Shown in pieces: positions 34,484 to 45,225 of a DNA stretch of 64,000 nucleotides. A model generated the notes under the pieces. The model was given only the letters and a program-made list of their open reading frames with translations. It was not told where the DNA came from and did not search any database. Each line of letters starts with the position of its first letter. Within the stretch, counting starts at the first letter, position 1. A program made the position numbers and the translations under genes. The stretch is taken from the NCBI GenBank assembly GCA_020847045.1, contig JADLCT010000083.1:1-64000 (forward strand), given 5' to 3'. The stretch comes from Bryobacterales bacterium (GTDB lineage Bacteria; Acidobacteriota; Terriglobia; Bryobacterales; Bryobacteraceae).

Positions 34484-35140
34484 TTAGAACTCCCGCCGCT
34501 TGAGGCGCGCCACGTTGAACTTCGCCGTATCGGCCACGGCCATCACGGCCATCACACCCGCCTGCACGGGATCGGTCACCACAAGGTCCGCCGCTTCCGG
34601 GACGCTGCCCGCCATGTTCAGGCTGATCACCAGCAGACCCTGGGTCCGCACCTCGCGCACGGCGATCTCGATCTCCCCTCCCATCAGCGATCCGGCCAGC
34701 ACCAGCGCTCTCGCCCTGGGCAGCCGCGCCACGCCGCGCACGGCCTCGGCAAGAGCTTGTTCGCCCACCAGAGGAATCGTGTCCACCGAGATGTGTTCGC
34801 CCCGGATGTTGTGGCGGTCCGCCTCCACGATCGCCCCGATGGCCACCTGCGCCACCTGCGCGCCGCCGCCCATGATGATGATCCGCTTGCCGTAGATCTG
34901 CATCAGGCTGGTCTCGCGCGACACTTCGCGCACCGACTCCAGCCCCCGCATCTCTTCCAGTAGCGTTTCGCCCGCGCCGGGCAGCGATAGCTCAAACGAC
35001 ACCCGCGTCGTTTCGCCGTCGATGCCGACAATCTCCACCGACGTGATGTCGCCCTGGTGACGGGCAATCGCTCCGGTTAATTGCGCCAGCACGCCGGGTC
35101 CCGATCGGGCCCGCACCAGCAGCGCGACTTTCTCAGCCAA
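34484..35140 (-). CDS. ACT domain protein with DUF5612-like C-terminal domain
   Basis: A 218-residue cytoplasmic protein starting at TTG 35140, supported by GAGGTG six bases upstream and an 8-base overlap with kdsC. Residues 1-75 are an ACT domain (VALLVRARSGPGVLAQLTGAIARHQGDITSVEIVG), a ligand-binding regulatory fold that often senses amino acids. Residues about 85-215 match the DUF5612 type (YGKRIIIMGGGAQVAQVAIGAIVEADRHNIRGE, VLAGSLMGGEIEIAVRE). It probably binds a small metabolite, but none is known. Its tight coupling to kdsC is notable because kdsC acts in LPS biosynthesis. Confidence 0.8.
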   Translation of the reverse strand: MAEKVALLVRARSGPGVLAQLTGAIARHQGDITSVEIVGIDGETTRVSFELSLPGAGETLLEEMRGLESVREVSRETSLMQIYGKRIIIMGGGAQVAQVAIGAIVEADRHNIRGEHISVDTIPLVGEQALAEAVRGVARLPRARALVLAGSLMGGEIEIAVREVRTQGLLVISLNMAGSVPEAADLVVTDPVQAGVMAVMAVADTAKFNVARLKRREF

Positions 35141-35696
35141 GACCCACCTCGTACTTCCGCAAAATCTCCTCCCACTTTCCCTTTGCCTTCAGCACCATCT
35201 CGGCCACCTCGCGAAACGCTCCTTCGCCGCCGCGCGCCTCGGTGACATAATGCGCCTCGCGCTTCACCTCCGGCCTCGCATTGGCCACGGCGATACCGAA
35301 GCCCACCCTGTGAAAACACACGATGTCGGTCAGGTCATCGCCCATGTAGCCGATATTTTCCCGCGGCGTCTTCGAGTCGGCGATGATCTCCTCCAGCGTC
35401 GCAATCTTTTCGTGATTACCCATGTAGCAATATTTGAAGTGCCCGCTCTGCGCCCTCAATTCCGTCGCGCGGGACTTCCGCCCGCTGATCAGCCCCATCG
35501 TGATCCCATGGGCGTGAAACCAGTGCAGCGCAATTCCGTCCAGCGCGCTAAACCCCTTGGTCTCGTCCCACTCCCCGGATGCCGTCGGAACAAAATAGAT
35601 TTTGCCGTCCGTCAGCACGCCGTCAATGTCCACCAGCATCAGTTCCAGACGCCGGCAACGGTCCGTCACGCTCACCTCGGCCCCGCCGGTCTGCAT
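35133..35696 (-). CDS. kdsC: 3-deoxy-D-manno-octulosonate 8-phosphate phosphatase (KdsC)
   Basis: A 187-residue HAD-family phosphatase from ATG 35696 (GGGG upstream). Motif I is DIDGVLTDG with nucleophile Asp23 and acid Asp25; motif II is the Ser/Thr of ISGRKS; motif IV is GDDLTD. ETKGFSALDGIALHWFH is the capless KdsC-type signature. It hydrolyses Kdo-8-phosphate to Kdo, the inner-core sugar of lipopolysaccharide, consistent with a diderm cell. It overlaps the ACT gene by 8 bases. A longer frame to 35774 adds residues encoded by the ATCCGTG repeat and is rejected. Confidence 0.88.
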   Translation of the reverse strand: MQTGGAEVSVTDRCRRLELMLVDIDGVLTDGKIYFVPTASGEWDETKGFSALDGIALHWFHAHGITMGLISGRKSRATELRAQSGHFKYCYMGNHEKIATLEEIIADSKTPRENIGYMGDDLTDIVCFHRVGFGIAVANARPEVKREAHYVTEARGGEGAFREVAEMVLKAKGKWEEILRKYEVGLG

Positions 35697-35715
35697 TTTC
35701 CCCGCTTGCGTATCC

Positions 35716-35749
35716 ATCGTCATCCGTGTTAATCCGTGGCTCGTGGCTC
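35716..35749. repeat. Interspersed-type motif with ATCCGTGTTAATCCGTGG core
   Basis: Between kdsC and tilS lies ATCGTCATCCGTG followed by TTAATCCGTGGCTCG, two near-identical ATCCGTG units. It resembles a short repeated intergenic motif (ATCTGTGTTAATCTGTGG-like) that I recall from many unrelated genomes. Only one copy is in this window, so its repeat status is recollection. The right end overlaps the chosen tilS start. Confidence 0.35.
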
Positions 35750-37107
35750 TCCTCGACCGGGTCCGCGAAACCATCTCACGTTATAGCATGCTGCCCGCGC
35801 CCGGACCCTCCGCGCCTTTCACCGGCGTTGCCCTGTCGGGTGGCGGCGATTCCACCGCGCTGCTCCACATCCTCCACCGTCTCGGCTACCGCCTGCATGC
35901 GCTCCACCTCAATCACCTGCTCCGCGGCGCGGAGTCCGACGCCGACGAGTCCTTCGCCCGCTCCCTCTGCGCCGCCCTCTCCATTCCCCTCACCGTCCGG
36001 CGCGCCGATCCCCGCGACGCCTCACCCTCCAACCTCGAGGCCGCCGGCCGCCGTCTCCGCCGCGTCTTCTTCGCCGAATCGCGCGCCCAACTGCGGCTCC
36101 ACCGCATCGCCACCGGGCATTCTCAAACCGACCAGGCTGAAACGCTGCTCCTTCGCCTGCTGCGCGGCGCCTCCCCCCGCGGCCTGGCTTCCATCCTGCC
36201 CGTCACGCGCGAAGGCCTCATCCGCCCCCTGCTCGGCCTCTCCCGCGAGGAGATCCGCGCCTGGCTTCTTTCCGAGGGCCTCCCATTCCGTGACGATGCA
36301 AGCAACCAAGACACCTCGCGCCTGAGAGCCCGCGCACGCCATACCCTGCTACCCGTCCTGGCCCGCGACTTCAACCCGGCCGCCGTTCCCGCAATCTCCC
36401 GGCTCGCCTCTCTTGCCTACGAGGACGAACGGTATTGGGCCGCCCTCACCCGCAAACTCTTCCCCCGTTATTTCACCCCGGCGGCCTTTGGCGCGCTTAC
36501 GGCCGACGCCGGCGCCCTGTTGCGAGCCGCGCCCGCCCTGCGCCTCCGCCTGCTCCGTGCTGCGCTCGACGCCGTTCGCCTTCCGGCGGGCGAACTCTCC
36601 CACCACCACCTGGAGCGGGTGCTCGCCATCCTGCCACGCACCTCAGCCTCCGCCACACTGCCCGGCGTGCTCCTCCGCCGGTCCTTTCATCTGCTGCACA
36701 TCGCGCCGGCCTCGCCGCCCCTTTCCCATGGCACGGTCCACATCGAAGGTCCTGGCCCCCACCCGTTTCCCGGGGGCGAGATTCACCTGCAACTCCGCGT
36801 ATATAATACGGATGGGAGGGGACTCGACCGGTCGGTTCTGCGCGGCCCTCTCTTGTTGTCGGTTTGGAAGCCCGGCGACGCCTACCGCCCTCTGGGCGCG
36901 GCCCGCCGCACGAAGCTCAAGGTGTTGTTTCAAAATGTGCGTATCCCATCCTGGGAACGGCCCTTCTGGCCGATCTTATGGTGGGATGACCAAATCGTCT
37001 GGTCCCGGTTGTTCGGGCCCGCCGCCGAATTCGCCGCTCCCCGTGATGCGGATGTCTCTGTCGGCGTACAGGTTACGCTTTCTTCCGGACAAGTGGCCGG
37101 CGATTGA
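35743..37107 (+). CDS. tilS: tRNA(Ile)-lysidine synthase
   Basis: A protein of about 454 residues from GTG 35743 (ATG 35788 is an alternative). The usual TilS N-terminus LLDRVRETISRYSML precedes the PP-loop LSGGGDSTALLH, which binds ATP; HLNHLLRGAESDADE and ATGHSQTDQAETLLLRLLRG follow. A C-terminal TilS domain is present (SVWKPGDAYRPLGAARRTKLKVLFQNVRIP). It modifies cytidine 34 of tRNA-Ile(CAU) to lysidine, an essential step for decoding AUA. ftsH follows 94 bases later, the common tilS-ftsH pairing. An upstream extension to 35602 overlaps kdsC antisense and is rejected. Confidence 0.93.
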   Translation: MALLDRVRETISRYSMLPAPGPSAPFTGVALSGGGDSTALLHILHRLGYRLHALHLNHLLRGAESDADESFARSLCAALSIPLTVRRADPRDASPSNLEAAGRRLRRVFFAESRAQLRLHRIATGHSQTDQAETLLLRLLRGASPRGLASILPVTREGLIRPLLGLSREEIRAWLLSEGLPFRDDASNQDTSRLRARARHTLLPVLARDFNPAAVPAISRLASLAYEDERYWAALTRKLFPRYFTPAAFGALTADAGALLRAAPALRLRLLRAALDAVRLPAGELSHHHLERVLAILPRTSASATLPGVLLRRSFHLLHIAPASPPLSHGTVHIEGPGPHPFPGGEIHLQLRVYNTDGRGLDRSVLRGPLLLSVWKPGDAYRPLGAARRTKLKVLFQNVRIPSWERPFWPILWWDDQIVWSRLFGPAAEFAAPRDADVSVGVQVTLSSGQVAGD

Positions 37108-37201
37108 ATCGGTTTGGCGGTTTCAGCCGTCTGTATGGTAAGCGGTTGTAGTTGAGACCGCGCTCGCCGCTACGCTCCGCGGGCGGCGGCAGGGAGCATG
37201 C

Positions 37202-39127
<1,926 letters not shown>

Positions 39128-39148
39128 GGAACGAGGTATCCGCTTCTC

Positions 39149-39790
39149 TTGGTCCCCTCGTTCCCGGTCTACCTGTTCGACATTGACGGCACGTTGCTCG
39201 ATTCGGCGCCCGACATCACGGGCGCCGTTCGCGGCGTTCTGGCCCACCACAGTCCGCAACGGGAACTCTCCCAGCAGTACCTCGAGAGCTTCATCGGTCA
39301 TCACCTGCACGCCCTGTTCACAGATCTCTTCCCCGCCTACTCGCCGGAACAGATCGAGGAGATGATCGCCCACTACCGCCGCATCTACCCCGAGCGCGGC
39401 CACAACGCCACCAAGCCCTACCCTGGCGTCCTGGAGGCCATTCCCCTGCTCGGCGGCCGCAAATCCACGGCCACCACCAAGGGCACGCCCACGTCACGTC
39501 TGGTACTGGAAAAGTTTGGTCTGCTGCCGTACTTCGACCACGTCCAGGGCACCGACGGCTTCCCCTCCAAGCCCGCACCCGATGTGCTCCTCAAATCCAT
39601 CGAGCACTTTGGCGTCACCCCGGCCGACTGCCTGTTCATCGGCGACGCCGCCCCCGACATGGAAGCCGGCCGCCGCGCCGGAGTCAAAACCTGCGCCGTT
39701 CGCTACGGCTACGGCGACCAGACCGCCATGGCCCGATGGGAACCGGACTACTGGATCGACGATCTCCGCCAGCTTCTCCCCGGCGGCTGA
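39149..39790 (+). CDS. HAD-family hydrolase (phosphoglycolate phosphatase-like)
   Basis: A 213-residue phosphatase with a cap domain. Start is TTG 39149, 21 bases after ftsH. Motif I DIDGTLLDS has nucleophile Asp11 and Asp13, motif II is STATTKGTP, and motif IV is FIGDAAPDMEAGRRAG. Overall it resembles Gph/PPase-type subfamily IA enzymes. It removes phosphate from a small metabolite such as phosphoglycolate, but substrate cannot be set by sequence alone. Confidence 0.8.
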   Translation: MVPSFPVYLFDIDGTLLDSAPDITGAVRGVLAHHSPQRELSQQYLESFIGHHLHALFTDLFPAYSPEQIEEMIAHYRRIYPERGHNATKPYPGVLEAIPLLGGRKSTATTKGTPTSRLVLEKFGLLPYFDHVQGTDGFPSKPAPDVLLKSIEHFGVTPADCLFIGDAAPDMEAGRRAGVKTCAVRYGYGDQTAMARWEPDYWIDDLRQLLPGG

Positions 39791-39796
39791 TGCCGC

Positions 39797-40843
39797 CTAC
39801 TGCTTCTTCCCCTGCTTCCCTTTCTTCCCGCTGCCCGGTTTCCCCGCTTCCGCCTTCCCCTCGTCCACGCCTTCGAACGTCACAGTGGACTCCGTCGTCA
39901 TGATCGTCGACTCGGTGGCGAACTGCCTGTAGTTACGGTACTCGGCCTGATTGCTCACACACAGCAGCGTCCCGCGCTTGCACGCCAGGCTGCCGCTCTT
40001 CACCGGCATCAGATGCTCGCGCGGACCGATCTTCACCTTCCCGTATTCCACCATCATCTCCACCTTGTCCATCGGAAAGCCATCCGGAATCTGACGGCCC
40101 TGCATCTCCAGCCGCAACACCCTGTGCGTTTCCTCATCGATCCAGATCGAACCCTTATACGCCGGATAGATGGTCTGCCCCTCGAAAGTCACGCGCCAGT
40201 GCGAGTTCTCCTTCGCCACCGTGTAGTCGTACCACTTCGCCATCCGGCCGCCCACGGTCTCCGAACCACGTTTCTCAAACTTCGCCGCCGTCGCAGGACT
40301 GAGCACATCGGCCGCCATGGCGCCGAACTCGCCGACGCTCCACGAACCGGACTCTTCCGGCGTACCTTTCTTTAGCTTCTTTCCGTTGATCTCGACGTTG
40401 CGAAACTCGTCCTTCGTCCCCTCGTGCGCCAGTTCCGCCGTCACGCGGTCCTTCATCCGGAAATCCGCCGGTTTCGTCTCGCTCTGGTAGCGATAGGTGA
40501 TCTGCTGGCAGAGAAAATTCGGCAGCGAGTCCACCCATTGCTCCACCACCTCCCGCGCCCATTCAATGACAGCATCGCCCGCCGGCCGCCCGGCGCCCCC
40601 GGCCGCCTGCCCGGTGACCACCCGCCCGTTCGAGTCGGTCACGATCTCCTTGTACACCTCCGGCGCCGGACCAGTTGACGGCGTCATCTCGGGCCGCCCG
40701 GTCGAGGTCGTCCCACTCTCGCCTTTTTTCGGAATGCCCCGCTTCAACCGCGGAGGCCCTTCGGCGCCGCCTTGCGCGCAGGCGCCCGCGGCCAATCCCA
40801 ACGCCAACGCCGCCGCAACCAGGACGCTCACTCCGGTGGCCAC
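39797..40843 (-). CDS. Exported acidobacterial protein, unknown function
   Basis: A protein of about 348 residues. GTG 40843 is chosen because GGAGG lies 8 bases upstream; GTG 40831 overlaps the upstream stop (GTGA) and is an alternative. A signal peptide ([20 protein letters not shown]) is followed by a Pro/Thr-rich linker and a domain with LPNFLCQQITYRYQS and VDEETHRVLRLEMQG-like features seen in many secreted Acidobacteria proteins. The C-terminus is Lys-rich (GKKGKQGKKQ). It overlaps the TenA gene by 16 bases and so belongs to the same minus-strand operon. Confidence 0.7.
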   Translation of the reverse strand: MATGVSVLVAAALALGLAAGACAQGGAEGPPRLKRGIPKKGESGTTSTGRPEMTPSTGPAPEVYKEIVTDSNGRVVTGQAAGGAGRPAGDAVIEWAREVVEQWVDSLPNFLCQQITYRYQSETKPADFRMKDRVTAELAHEGTKDEFRNVEINGKKLKKGTPEESGSWSVGEFGAMAADVLSPATAAKFEKRGSETVGGRMAKWYDYTVAKENSHWRVTFEGQTIYPAYKGSIWIDEETHRVLRLEMQGRQIPDGFPMDKVEMMVEYGKVKIGPREHLMPVKSGSLACKRGTLLCVSNQAEYRNYRQFATESTIMTTESTVTFEGVDEGKAEAGKPGSGKKGKQGKKQ

Positions 40844-41538
40844 TGCTCCTTCCTCCATGCCATGTCCCAGAACATCCACTCATACCGCGCCCCGCGCTCA
40901 TACAAAACGAGGCACCGCTCGCGTTCCGCGGCCGTCAACTCCGCGCCCATGGCGTCCATCATCGCCAGCACCTCGCGCACGCTCCGGCCGTAGTCCTCGC
41001 CAGCATACTGGTTGATCCATTGCTGATACTCGCGGTTCTTCGAGCCGCGCTTCACAAGCTCCTTCCCCACCTCCCAATAGATCCAGTAGCAGGGCAGCAT
41101 CGCCGCCAGCCCTTCGGCGAACGTTCCCCGTTCCACCACAGCCAGCAGATGGTTCGTGTAGGCCGTGTTCACCGGAGCCATCGTCACGCGGGACGCCTGT
41201 GTGCTTTGGACGCCGGACTTGGCGAGGATGGTTTCGTGCAATGCGCTTTCCACGGCCACCGCCTCGGACGCATGCCTGTTCAGTGTCCGCCCCCACTCCA
41301 CGCGCGGCGCTTTCGAGGCCAGCACGCTTAACGCCTGACCGTACACTCGCAGATACTGCGCGTCCTGCTCCAAATAGAACAGAAACCGGTCCCGAGGGAG
41401 CGTTCCATCGGTCAAGCCGGCCAGGAAGGGATGCCGCAGCGTCTTCTCATAGATGGGCTTGGCGCGGCCCCACATCTCGCCGGTCAGTGACGCCGCCGCC
41501 ACGGCTGCCATGGCCGCTACCACCACCGCCGCCATCAC
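40828..41538 (-). CDS. TenA-family thiaminase-II-like protein
   Basis: A 236-residue helical protein of the TenA/PqqC fold. Conserved blocks are [32 protein letters not shown] and [21 protein letters not shown]. TenA hydrolyses aminopyrimidine breakdown products of thiamin for salvage; some family members have other roles. Oddly, it begins with an Ala/Val-rich stretch ([16 protein letters not shown]) resembling a signal peptide, and it is embedded in an operon of exported sugar-related proteins, overlapping the DUF1501 gene by four bases. Thiamin involvement is therefore uncertain. No TPP riboswitch was recognised upstream. Confidence 0.82.
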   Translation of the reverse strand: MMAAVVVAAMAAVAAASLTGEMWGRAKPIYEKTLRHPFLAGLTDGTLPRDRFLFYLEQDAQYLRVYGQALSVLASKAPRVEWGRTLNRHASEAVAVESALHETILAKSGVQSTQASRVTMAPVNTAYTNHLLAVVERGTFAEGLAAMLPCYWIYWEVGKELVKRGSKNREYQQWINQYAGEDYGRSVREVLAMMDAMGAELTAAERERCLVLYERGARYEWMFWDMAWRKEQWPPE

Positions 41539-42962
41539 CCGAACACCCTCTCAATCACCTTGCCGCCAAAGTCGGTCAGCTTCTCCTGACGCCCGTTGTG
41601 CAGATACCACAGACGGTGCTGCTCCAGCCCGCAGGCTTGCAGGATCGTCGCGTGGAAGTCCCGCATGTGATAGCCGTCGATCGCTTTCAAACCGAAATCG
41701 TCGGTCGCCCCGATGGTCTGCCCCCCCTTCACGCCGCCGCCCGCCATCCACATCGTGAACCCGTGCGGGTTATGGTCCCGCCCGTTCCCGCTCTGTGACA
41801 TCGGCAACCGCCCGAACTCGCTGCCCCAGATCACCAGCGTGGAATCCAGCAGCCCGCGCGACTTCAGGTCCGTCAGCAGCGCCGCCACCGGCTGATCCGT
41901 CAACCCGCACATCTTTTCATGGTTCTCGACAATGTGGCTGTGCGCGTCCCACTGGATGCTCACCGGACCACCGCCCGAATACAACTGCACGAAGCGCACG
42001 CCCCGCTCCACCAACCGCCGCGCCAGCAAACACCGCGTCCCGAACTCGGCCGTACGCTTGTTGTCCAGCCCGTACAGCTTCCGCGTGGCCTCGCTCTCCT
42101 TGGCCAGGTCCACGGCCTCCGGAGCATGCGCCTGCATGCGGAACGCCAGCTCATAGCTGGCAATGCGCGCCGCCATCTCCGCATCGCCGTCCGGCGCGTC
42201 GTGCTCGTTCATCTTCTGAAGGAGATCGAGCGTCCGCCGCTGCCTCTCCACCGTCACTCCCTCCGGCGAACGCAGGTGCAGAATCGGATTCGCGCCTGGA
42301 CGGAACAGTGTGCCCTGATACACGGCCGGCAGAAAACCCGATCCCCACATCGGCGTTCCGCCCTCGGGCGTCCCTTCCGGCTGGGGCATCACCACATACG
42401 CCGGCAGATTCTCGCTTAAGGATCCCAACCCGTAGGTCACCCACGACCCCACGCTTGGATACCCCATCAGAATCCGTCCCGACATCACCTGGTACATAGC
42501 CGGCGCGTGCACCACGCTCTCGGTGTAGAAGTTCTTCACGAAGCAAATGTCATCCACGCACTTGGCCAGGTGCGGCATCAGCGTGCTCACCCAGGCGCCG
42601 CTCCGGCCGTGCTGCTGGAACTCCCACGGCGAGGCGAGAATCGGCGTCGAACCGTCCGTGAACTGGCTGCCGATCTTCCCGAAACTTTCCGGCAGCCTCT
42701 GCCCCTCGTACTGCTTCAGAACCGGCTTCGGATCGAAGGTGTCGATCTGGCTCGGCGCTCCCACCATGAACAGGAAGATCACCGACTTGACCTTCGACGG
42801 CAGTTGCGGCGGTTTGGCCGCCAATGGATTGCCCCGCACGGCAGCCCCATATCCCTCGCGCGCCAGCAGCGACTCCAGGGCGATCGCTCCGAACCCGTGC
42901 GCCGCCGTGCGCAAGATATCCCGCCTCGTCGTGTTCCGCCCGCATCCACTGTCCATGGTCAT
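41535..42962 (-). CDS. Tat-exported DUF1501 protein (module A)
   Basis: A 475-residue DUF1501 protein related to sulfatase/alkaline-phosphatase folds. The N-terminus has an Arg pair at 13-14 in [23 protein letters not shown], a Tat signal. Typical blocks are [52 protein letters not shown] and [11 protein letters not shown], followed by [21 protein letters not shown]1501 proteins occur almost only in Planctomycetes, Verrucomicrobia and Solibacter relatives, always beside PSD1 proteins, and probably act in carbohydrate processing; no reaction is established. The PSD1 partner lies 24 bases upstream. Confidence 0.88.
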   Translation of the reverse strand: MTMDSGCGRNTTRRDILRTAAHGFGAIALESLLAREGYGAAVRGNPLAAKPPQLPSKVKSVIFLFMVGAPSQIDTFDPKPVLKQYEGQRLPESFGKIGSQFTDGSTPILASPWEFQQHGRSGAWVSTLMPHLAKCVDDICFVKNFYTESVVHAPAMYQVMSGRILMGYPSVGSWVTYGLGSLSENLPAYVVMPQPEGTPEGGTPMWGSGFLPAVYQGTLFRPGANPILHLRSPEGVTVERQRRTLDLLQKMNEHDAPDGDAEMAARIASYELAFRMQAHAPEAVDLAKESEATRKLYGLDNKRTAEFGTRCLLARRLVERGVRFVQLYSGGGPVSIQWDAHSHIVENHEKMCGLTDQPVAALLTDLKSRGLLDSTLVIWGSEFGRLPMSQSGNGRDHNPHGFTMWMAGGGVKGGQTIGATDDFGLKAIDGYHMRDFHATILQACGLEQHRLWYLHNGRQEKLTDFGGKVIERVFG

Positions 42963-42986
42963 CGCCTCTCACGGCTCATACACAAA

Positions 42987-45182
42987 TCACGGCACATACA
43001 CAAACTCGTTCCTGTTCAGCATCGCCAGCGCGAAGTCCTCCCACGGACCCCCGGCGGCTGCAAACGCCTTCGCCTCTTCCAACTCGGCCGGCTCGGGCTC
43101 CCGCGCCAGCGCCAGCAGATAGGCCCGCCGCACCCGGCACGCCGCGTCACTGCCACACTCGCTCGCCAGCCGTCCGGCGAGCATCCGCGCCGCGCCTCTA
43201 ATCGTGTCGCTGTTCAGCAGCGACAGCGCCTGCAGCGCATGTGTGCTGACGGGCCTCACCGGGCATGAGGTCATCGCATCCGGCTGATCGAAGTTGGCCA
43301 GCAGCGGCAACCGCACCGTCCTTTTGTTCAACAGGTAGAGGCTGCGCCGGTAGTGGTCCCGCTCGTCCAACTCCACCGGCCACAGGTTGTCCGGCTCGCC
43401 TTCGGTGAAGATCAGGTCGTAGACCTCCTTCTCAATCGGCGTCTTCATCGGCCGTCCGAACATCCGGGGGTTCAACACGCCGGCCACCGCCAGCGCGCCG
43501 TCGCGGAGAAATTCCGCGTCCAGCCGCCGCCGGTTCATCCGCCACAGCAGCTTGTTCTCCGGATCGGCCTCCGCCTTCTTCGCATCGTTGTCCGCACGCT
43601 GCCGGTAGACGCTCGACGTCACGATCATGCGGTCCATCGCGCGCACGCTCCAACCGCGCGCCACGAACTCCACCGCCAGCCAGTCCAGCAGCTTCCCATT
43701 CGACGGCCGCCGCCCCAGCACGCCAAAATCGTTCGGCGTCGCCACGATCCCCACGCCCATCCGCGCCTGCCAGATCCGGTTCACCATCACGCGCGCCGTC
43801 AGCGGATGCTCCTCGCTCACAAGCCAGCGCGCCAGCGCCGAGCGGCGCCCTTCCGGCGCCACAGGCGGCGCGTCTCCGTTCACCACGCGCAGGAAGCCCG
43901 GCAGCACCGCCTGCTGTTTCATCTTGTAGTCGCCCACTTTCAGAACGAAGGTCACCGGCGACATCGCCTCGTTCTTCACGGCGTAGGCGCGCGCGGGCTC
44001 CGCGGGAGCCTCCCGTTCCAGTTCGTGCAGCCGCCGGCGCAAGCCGGCCCGCCGCTCCCTGTCTTCGGGCGTCAAAACCGCCAGCACCTCGTCCCAACTG
44101 ACGCTCAACTGCGCGTTGGCCTCGGCCGCCAGGCGCATCTGCTCGCTGGTCCTTTTGTCCTTTTCAACAGCCAGAGCCGCGGCAAACTCCGCACCCAGCC
44201 GCGCCTGCTTCTCCTCCTTCAGACGCTCGCGGTAGGGCTTCTCAATCGCCGCGATCGAATCCTTTACCGGCTTCAGCCGCCCCTCATACGCCTTCCGCTC
44301 CGCTTCATACCGCGTCTGTTCCTCCGCGGTGGCGATGTTCTGGTCCTCGAACGCGGTCGCCGCCAGTACGGCCTGCAGCTTGTAATAATCGGCCTGCGGA
44401 ATCGGATCGAACTTGTGGTTGTGGCAGCGCGCGCAACCCACCGTCATCCCCAGAAACACATTCCCCAACGCGCCGGTCATCTCCGTCAGCACCTCCTGAC
44501 GGTTCATCTCCTCATCCTGGTTGCCGCCTACCAGATGAATCGGCCCGGCGCGGTAGAACCCCGTCGCCACCAGCGCATCCTTGCCGCCCGGAAATAATTC
44601 ATCGCCCGCCAACTGCTCCAGCACGAACCGGTTGTAAGGTTTGTCCTGCTGAAACGCGCGAATTACATAGTCGCGGTACCGCCAGGCGTGCGTGCGTTCG
44701 GCGTCCAGCTCATATCCATTGGTGTCGGCGTAGCGCACCACGTCCAGCCACTTCTGCGCCCACCGCTCCGCGTAGTGCGGCGAGGCGAGCAGACGCTCCA
44801 CGACACGTTCATACGCGCCCGGACGATTGTCGCGCAGAAACGCATCCAACTCCTCCGGTGATGGCGGCAGTCCGGTCAAGTCCAGCGTCACGCGCCGCAG
44901 CAGCTTCGCCCTCTCCAACTCCGCGGAAGGCTCCAGCCCCTTGCCCCGCAATGCTTCCAGCACGAAGGCGTCCACCGGTGTCTTCACCCATGACTTCGCC
45001 GCGGCGTCCTCGAACACCGGTGTGGCCGCGCGCACGGGTTTCCGGAAGGCCCAGTAGTCGCGGCGTCCCGCCACCCAGGCATCGTCCTTGTCGGCCGGCA
45101 GTTCGGCGCCCATGGCCACGATGCACACCGCAAGCCCCATCGCCGCCACCGACGGATACGCCACCAGTTTGAGCCGCCTCAT
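42987..45182 (-). CDS. PSD1 (DUF1549/DUF1553) protein without N-terminal cytochrome (module A)
   Basis: A 731-residue exported protein from ATG 45182 with a signal peptide (LVAYPSVAAMGLAVCIVAMGA). DUF1549 is seen in LLRRVTLDLTGLPPSPEELDAFL and RLLASPHYAERWAQKWLD; DUF1553 in RSALARWLVSEEHPLTARVMVNRIW and STHALQALSLLNSD. A CxxCH heme-type motif lies inside DUF1549 (Cys250, Cys253, His254 in CARCHNHK). Unlike the sister protein at 49897 it lacks the N-terminal PSCyt1 domain. A coiled, Lys/Glu-rich linker sits in the middle. It pairs with the DUF1501 protein. Function is unproven; it may be a heme protein acting on sugars. Confidence 0.88.
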   Translation of the reverse strand: MRRLKLVAYPSVAAMGLAVCIVAMGAELPADKDDAWVAGRRDYWAFRKPVRAATPVFEDAAAKSWVKTPVDAFVLEALRGKGLEPSAELERAKLLRRVTLDLTGLPPSPEELDAFLRDNRPGAYERVVERLLASPHYAERWAQKWLDVVRYADTNGYELDAERTHAWRYRDYVIRAFQQDKPYNRFVLEQLAGDELFPGGKDALVATGFYRAGPIHLVGGNQDEEMNRQEVLTEMTGALGNVFLGMTVGCARCHNHKFDPIPQADYYKLQAVLAATAFEDQNIATAEEQTRYEAERKAYEGRLKPVKDSIAAIEKPYRERLKEEKQARLGAEFAAALAVEKDKRTSEQMRLAAEANAQLSVSWDEVLAVLTPEDRERRAGLRRRLHELEREAPAEPARAYAVKNEAMSPVTFVLKVGDYKMKQQAVLPGFLRVVNGDAPPVAPEGRRSALARWLVSEEHPLTARVMVNRIWQARMGVGIVATPNDFGVLGRRPSNGKLLDWLAVEFVARGWSVRAMDRMIVTSSVYRQRADNDAKKAEADPENKLLWRMNRRRLDAEFLRDGALAVAGVLNPRMFGRPMKTPIEKEVYDLIFTEGEPDNLWPVELDERDHYRRSLYLLNKRTVRLPLLANFDQPDAMTSCPVRPVSTHALQALSLLNSDTIRGAARMLAGRLASECGSDAACRVRRAYLLALAREPEPAELEEAKAFAAAGGPWEDFALAMLNRNEFVYVP

Positions 45183-45193
45183 AGGATTCCCAT

Positions 45194-45199
45194 ATTATA
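45194..45199. promoter_or_regulatory. Shared symmetric -10 box of a divergent promoter
   Basis: ATTATA here reads TATAAT on the minus strand, 11 bases before ATG 45182, while the same bases plus one read TATTAT on the plus strand for GTG 45226. Only 43 bases separate the two start codons. Confidence 0.45.
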
Positions 45200-45225
45200 A
45201 GAGGGTTCACCAAAGGAGCCTATCC

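Noticed and set aside
40828..42962. TPP riboswitch ahead of the TenA gene
   Set aside because: The gene is internal to an operon, overlapping upstream coding sequence, and no TPP-box pattern was recognised.
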